Source of the DNA: Jeotgalibacillus sp. R-1-5s-1
GTDB lineage: Bacteria > Bacillota > Bacilli > Bacillales > Jeotgalibacillaceae
DNA: 64,000 nucleotides
Assembly: GCF_004405105.1 (NCBI RefSeq)
Contig: NZ_SORW01000002.1
Span: forward strand, 124,001-188,000
Direction: 5' to 3'
Positions 62,487 through 64,000 of the stretch are shown here, in pieces. Each line of letters starts with the position of its first letter. Within the stretch, counting starts at the first letter, position 1. The notes under the pieces are model-generated. The model saw only the letters and a program-made list of their open reading frames with translations. It was not told the origin of the DNA and searched no databases. The translations under genes and the position numbers were made by a program.

Positions 62487-64000
62487 CTATAATGTTTCTT
62501 CCATCGCTTCAGCTTTGTTGTTTTGTAGTAAATACATTTTGTGATACAGTCCACCGAGCTTTAGGAGCTCCTGGTGATTTCCACGCTCTACGATCTCACC
62601 CTGATGCAGTACAAGAATCTGATCTGCATCCTGAATCGTCGACAGTCTGTGTGCAATCGCAATCGTCGTTCTGCCTTCACGCATCTTCTTTAAAGCAAGC
62701 TGAATTGCTTCTTCAGTTTCCGTGTCAATGTTGGCAGTAGCTTCATCAAGGATTAATATATCCGGATTTGAGGCGATTGTTCTGGCAAACGCGATCAGCT
62801 GCCTCTGACCACTTGAGAATGCAGCACCTCTTTCCACCACTTTATGTTCATACCCGTCCTCGAGCTGGTCAATAAAGTGATGAGCCTGGACAAATTCACT
62901 TGCTGCACGTATTTCCTGGTCGGTTATATCCGCATTAAAGAGCCTGATGTTACTGCTGATGCTCCCGTAAAACAAAAACGGATCCTGCAGAACGAGGCCG
63001 GTTTTTTTCCGTAAATCCTCAATTGCATACGACTTAATGGAATGTCCATCAATTAGGATTTCCCCTTTTTCAAACTCATAAAAACGCATAAATAAATTGA
63101 TAATGGAGCTTTTTCCACTGCCTGTATGTCCTACAAGCGCAATGGTTTCCCCCGGATTTGCCGTAAAAGAAATATTTTTTAATACATCCTTTTGTCCATC
63201 GTAGGAAAAGGTGACATTCTTGAATTCGATTTTCGCTTCAGGATTGTGATGAACTGACTTTTCAGGATGTGCGGGTGAAAGCTCCTGATGATCCATCAGT
63301 TTGAACACTCGTGAGGCGGCGACAATGGCTTGCTGAAAAATGGATAATCGTTGCATCACCTGATTAATCGGTTCAAAGAAGCGGTCCAGATATTGAACGA
63401 ATGCATAAAGCACTCCAACTTCAATACCTCCTGCAATATCAAGTGAGGTAAAGCCGAAATAGCTGAGCACAAGCATGAGTGCCAGTATATAGACTAAATC
63501 AATAGCTGGACGCAGCAGTAGGCCATCAATTTTAATATTTTTCATACCTGCACGGTAATGCTGCTGGTTAATGTCACCGAATTCATCAGACACTCTCTGT
63601 TCCTGCCTGAATACCTGAATAATGCCCATTCCGGAAATGGATTCAGCAAGCTTTGCATTTAACTGACTTAACCGCTCTCTGAGATCCTGATAAAAGACCG
63701 AGCTGTACTTACGGTATGTCCGGATGATCACAAATAGAACTGGCAGTATCAGCAGGCAAAAGAATGCCAGTCTGACATTTAAAATGAACATGGCGATAAA
63801 AATTCCGACCAGCAGAAATGCGCTTTGTATAAATCCAACGAGCACGCTGACAAACATTTCCTTAATAGCTTCTGTATCATTCGTTACCCTTGAAACGATT
63901 GAGCCGGCAGGTGTTTTATCAAAATAGCTTGCGCCAAGGTCCTGAACATGCTTAAACACATCAATACGAAGCTGCTGAATAATATTCAGCGCAATCTGCT
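62487..64000 (-). CDS. ABC exporter half-transporter, 5' end outside window
   Basis: The frame stays open to base 64000, so the protein is N-terminally truncated; upstream residues QIALNIIQQLRIDVFKHVQDL are the usual intracellular loop. Visible: about four membrane helices, then the ATPase with Walker A VGHTGSGKSSI, Q-loop LVLQDPFLF, signature FSSGQRQLIAFART, Walker B ILILDEATANID and switch His AHRLST. The degenerate SSGQRQ signature and the sequence resemble B. subtilis YfiC/YheH, partners in heterodimeric exporters. Substrate unknown. Confidence 0.9.
   Translation of the reverse strand, partial: QIALNIIQQLRIDVFKHVQDLGASYFDKTPAGSIVSRVTNDTEAIKEMFVSVLVGFIQSAFLLVGIFIAMFILNVRLAFFCLLILPVLFVIIRTYRKYSSVFYQDLRERLSQLNAKLAESISGMGIIQVFRQEQRVSDEFGDINQQHYRAGMKNIKIDGLLLRPAIDLVYILALMLVLSYFGFTSLDIAGGIEVGVLYAFVQYLDRFFEPINQVMQRLSIFQQAIVAASRVFKLMDHQELSPAHPEKSVHHNPEAKIEFKNVTFSYDGQKDVLKNISFTANPGETIALVGHTGSGKSSIINLFMRFYEFEKGEILIDGHSIKSYAIEDLRKKTGLVLQDPFLFYGSISSNIRLFNADITDQEIRAASEFVQAHHFIDQLEDGYEHKVVERGAAFSSGQRQLIAFARTIASNPDILILDEATANIDTETEEAIQLALKKMREGRTTIAIAHRLSTIQDADQILVLHQGEIVERGNHQELLKLGGLYHKMYLLQNNKAEAMEETL

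Overview
The window looks like chromosome of a low-to-mid GC, spore-lineage Bacillales bacterium. Nearly every recognisable protein has its closest textbook counterpart in Bacillus subtilis (YkpA, MhqD, YitL, YdjO, YkqA, HomThrCB, ProIBA, ParEC, PlsY, YneP/Q/R/T/I/K, CcdA/CcdC, AcnA/CitB). Shine-Dalgarno sequences are strong GGAGG types, and a Spo0E-like phosphatase is present. Several features (E. coli-type SpeD, long GC-rich intergenic repeats, the osmoprotectant cassette) point away from B. subtilis itself, towards a halotolerant genus such as Jeotgalibacillus or a relative. That genus guess is inference. Both window ends cut genes: an ArsR regulator on the left and an ABC exporter on the right.

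Layout. 1-5.2 kb: ArsR fragment, DUF1033, AI-2E-type membrane protein, two DUF1232 proteins flanking a cold-shock gene with a hairpin leader, and the ABC-F protein YkpA. 5.2-13.3 kb: MhqD-type hydrolase behind a probable MhqR box, PadR regulator, aminotransferase, CvfB/YitL operon, E. coli-type SpeD, YdjM-like protein, an LCP wall-polymer transferase behind a near-perfect SigX promoter, and MsrA. 13.2-15.3 kb: queC-queD-queE, translationally overlapped and preceded by a preQ1-I riboswitch with terminator. 15.4-18.3 kb: small stress-type genes, a short-chain dehydrogenase and a PAP2 phosphatase. 18.4-21.7 kb: hom-thrC-thrB. 22.2-24.6 kb: a SigB-like promoter followed by an unknown gene, a DUF1499 gene and a flavoprotein disulfide reductase. 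24.6-27.9 kb: proC-proB-proA. 28-30.4 kb: two-domain gamma-glutamylcyclotransferase and secreted SGNH hydrolase.

30.4-62 kb is a stretched version of the B. subtilis ccdA-yneI-yneJ-yneK ... citB ... yneP-Q-R-S-T-parE-parC-alsT neighbourhood, read right to left. Two blocks interrupt it. One is a glycine-betaine-type ABC cassette between plsY and yneT: one ATPase, one permease and two tandem binding proteins. The other lies between acnA and yneK: amidase, thermonuclease, lytic transglycosylase, MarR, BCCT transporter, PLD-like protein, SCO1 protein and SbcCD. The two osmolyte uptake systems (ABC and BCCT) suggest adaptation to salt.

The structure least explained by known genes is a family of GC-rich intergenic elements (43237-43478, 60245-60482, 60648-60758). 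Their cores are related, but their 15-bp terminal arms differ between copies while staying self-complementary within each copy. An inner hairpin also shows compensatory changes. Regulatory sites supported by spacing include SigA promoters, four SigB-like promoters, one SigX promoter, a LexA box at parE, a CcpC-type dyad at acnA and an 18-bp palindrome at the marR gene. I saw no tRNA, rRNA, CRISPR array, phage or transposase gene.
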